Positions 6,116 to 6,978 of a stretch of DNA of 6,978 bases are shown piece by piece. The position numbers and the translations under genes are program-made. Positions within the stretch are counted from its first letter, which is position 1, and each line of letters starts with the position of its first letter. Source of the stretch: an uncultured Pseudoxanthomonas sp. (GTDB lineage: Bacteria > Pseudomonadota > Gammaproteobacteria > Xanthomonadales > Xanthomonadaceae); the NCBI GenBank assembly GCA_937975725.1, contig CALJUL010000069.1, positions 1-6,978 on the forward strand. The letters are read 5' to 3'. The notes below the pieces were generated by a model, which worked only from the letters and a program-made list of their open reading frames with translations, was not told the origin of the DNA and did no database searches.

Positions 6116-6126
6116 ATGCGGCGGCG
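6101..6126. terminator. GC hairpin between convergent genes, possible terminator without T tract
   Basis: CGCCGCCGC (6101-6109) pairs with GCGGCGGCG (6118-6126) around an 8-base loop that holds the TGA stop codon of the membrane protein gene. It sits between convergent stop codons (6115 and 6140). No T run follows on either strand, so a role in termination or 3'-end protection is only possible. Confidence 0.3.
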
Positions 6127-6139
6127 CGCTACGGAAGCG

Positions 6140-6978
6140 TCAGCGCCGCGGCCACGCCGCCAGCAGCGCCCACAAGCCGCCCAGGCCGGCGATCCACGAC
6201 GAGGCCGGGATCGACAGGATGCGCGGGCCGCCGGCCTCGAAACCGTACAGCACCGCGGCCACGATCAGCAGGCCCACGCCGAGAATGGCGGCGACGACGC
6301 GGCGTTGCAGCCCCTTCATGGTCTGGGTCAGTTCGGCCAGGTCCTTCGAGCGCATCGCCAGTTCGTGGCGGCCCTCCACCTGCTGGGTCAGCCATGCGTG
6401 CACCAGCCGCGGCATGTCCGGCGCGTGGGTCATGATCTCCGGCAGGCGCTTGCGGAATTCCTGTGCGGCGCGCTGCGGGCTGTAGCGCTCCACCAGGATG
6501 CGCTCCAGCACCGGCTTGGCCACCGCCCAGATGTCGATCTGCGGGTCCAGTTGGCGGCCCACGCCCTCGATGTTGAGCAGGGTCTTCTGCAACAGGATTA
6601 GTTGCGGTTGCAGGGTCAGTTCGTACTTCTGCGCGGTGCGGAACAGCTTGAGCAGCACCTCGGCCAGGGAGATTTCCGACAGCGGCCGGGTGAAGTAGGG
6701 CTCGCACACCGCGCGCGCGGCGGCTTCCAGTTCGTCGATGCGCACGGTGGCGGGCATCCAGCCGGCCTCGACGTGCAGCTCGGCGATGCGCCGGTAATCC
6801 TTGTTGAAGATAGCCATGAAGTTCTCGGCCAGGTAGTACTGGTCTTCCTGCGAGAGCTGGCCGGTGATGCCGAAGTCCAGCGCGATGAAGCGCGGGTTGG
6901 CCTTGCGCGCCGGGTCGCTGTCCACCCAGATGTTGCCGGCGTGCGCGTCGGCGTGGAAGAAATTGTCGCGGAACACCT
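6140..6978 (-). CDS. ubiB: UbiB, ABC1/AarF atypical kinase-like protein of ubiquinone biosynthesis, N-terminal part missing
   Basis: These are the C-terminal ~279 residues of UbiB, a membrane-bound atypical kinase/ATPase needed for ubiquinone (coenzyme Q) synthesis. The gene runs off the right edge. The GTG at 6976 that could be taken as a start is the Val of the core VFRDNFFHAD, not an initiation codon. Counting that Val as 1, the nucleotide-binding core is HADAHAGN (8-15) and LDFG (33-36), followed by the family's helical stretch, including EDQYYLAENFMAIFNKDY and the Q-rich LTLQPQLILLQKTLLNIEG. Two C-terminal membrane helices (about 227-246 and 255-274) are characteristic of proteobacterial UbiB. 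The usual core is HxDxHPGN; here Ala replaces Pro. The N-terminal KxGQ signature lies outside the window. Full-length UbiB is about 540-560 residues, so roughly half is seen. The gene converges with the small membrane protein gene, so it is the last gene of its transcription unit. Confidence 0.95.
   Translation of the reverse strand, partial: VFRDNFFHADAHAGNIWVDSDPARKANPRFIALDFGITGQLSQEDQYYLAENFMAIFNKDYRRIAELHVEAGWMPATVRIDELEAAARAVCEPYFTRPLSEISLAEVLLKLFRTAQKYELTLQPQLILLQKTLLNIEGVGRQLDPQIDIWAVAKPVLERILVERYSPQRAAQEFRKRLPEIMTHAPDMPRLVHAWLTQQVEGRHELAMRSKDLAELTQTMKGLQRRVVAAILGVGLLIVAAVLYGFEAGGPRILSIPASSWIAGLGGLWALLAAWPRR

Noticed and set aside
6974..6976. GTG at 6976 as a UbiB start codon
   Set aside because: It encodes the Val of the conserved VFRDNFFHAD core. 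The kinase N-terminal region must lie beyond the right edge.
1..6978. CRISPR array, tRNA, rRNA, insertion sequence or defence system
   Set aside because: I found no regularly spaced repeats, cloverleaf-like sequence, transposase frame or defence-family motif by reading both strands.

Overview
The window is GC-rich and fully bacterial. Its gene content points to a gammaproteobacterium of the Xanthomonadaceae/Lysobacterales type (Xanthomonas, Stenotrophomonas, Pseudoxanthomonas, Lysobacter relatives). The pointers are a long exported two-domain M16 peptidase, a UbiB with C-terminal membrane helices, secreted proteins of unknown function that resemble xanthomonad hypotheticals, and an intergenic repeat of the 'TGTAGGAGGGACTTCAG' kind, which I remember as common in this order. 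The assignment to order is an inference; genus cannot be decided from this sequence.

Layout, left to right. (1) Bases 1-2548, + strand: the C-terminal ~848 residues of an M16 zinc peptidase whose start is off the left edge, closed by a strong terminator with a UUCG loop. (2) Bases 2549-2803: a gene-free spacer holding that terminator, a bulged inverted repeat and a REPIN-like doublet of two facing REP-like halves. (3) Bases 2804-3640, - strand: an exported endonuclease/exonuclease/phosphatase-fold hydrolase. (4) An 82-base divergent promoter region. (5) Bases 3723-4957, + strand: two secreted proteins of unknown function in a tight operon with an ATGA start/stop overlap, ending at a hairpin that encloses the stop codon. 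(6) Bases 5009-5578, - strand: a DJ-1/PfpI family protein with a perfect inverted repeat in its leader. (7) Bases 5729-6115, + strand: a small four-helix membrane protein. (8) Bases 6140-6978, - strand: the C-terminal half of UbiB, running off the right edge.

The genes alternate in orientation (+, -, ++, -, +, -), so apart from the 3723-4957 pair each looks like its own transcription unit. There is no integrase, transposase, CRISPR array, tRNA, rRNA or toxin/defence cassette. This looks like ordinary chromosomal housekeeping and cell-envelope DNA, not an accessory island. I see no convincing new biological system. The least explained items are the coupled pair of secreted proteins, the REPIN-like element, the leader inverted repeat of the PfpI gene, and two nearly identical GC hairpins that each carry a stop codon in the loop.
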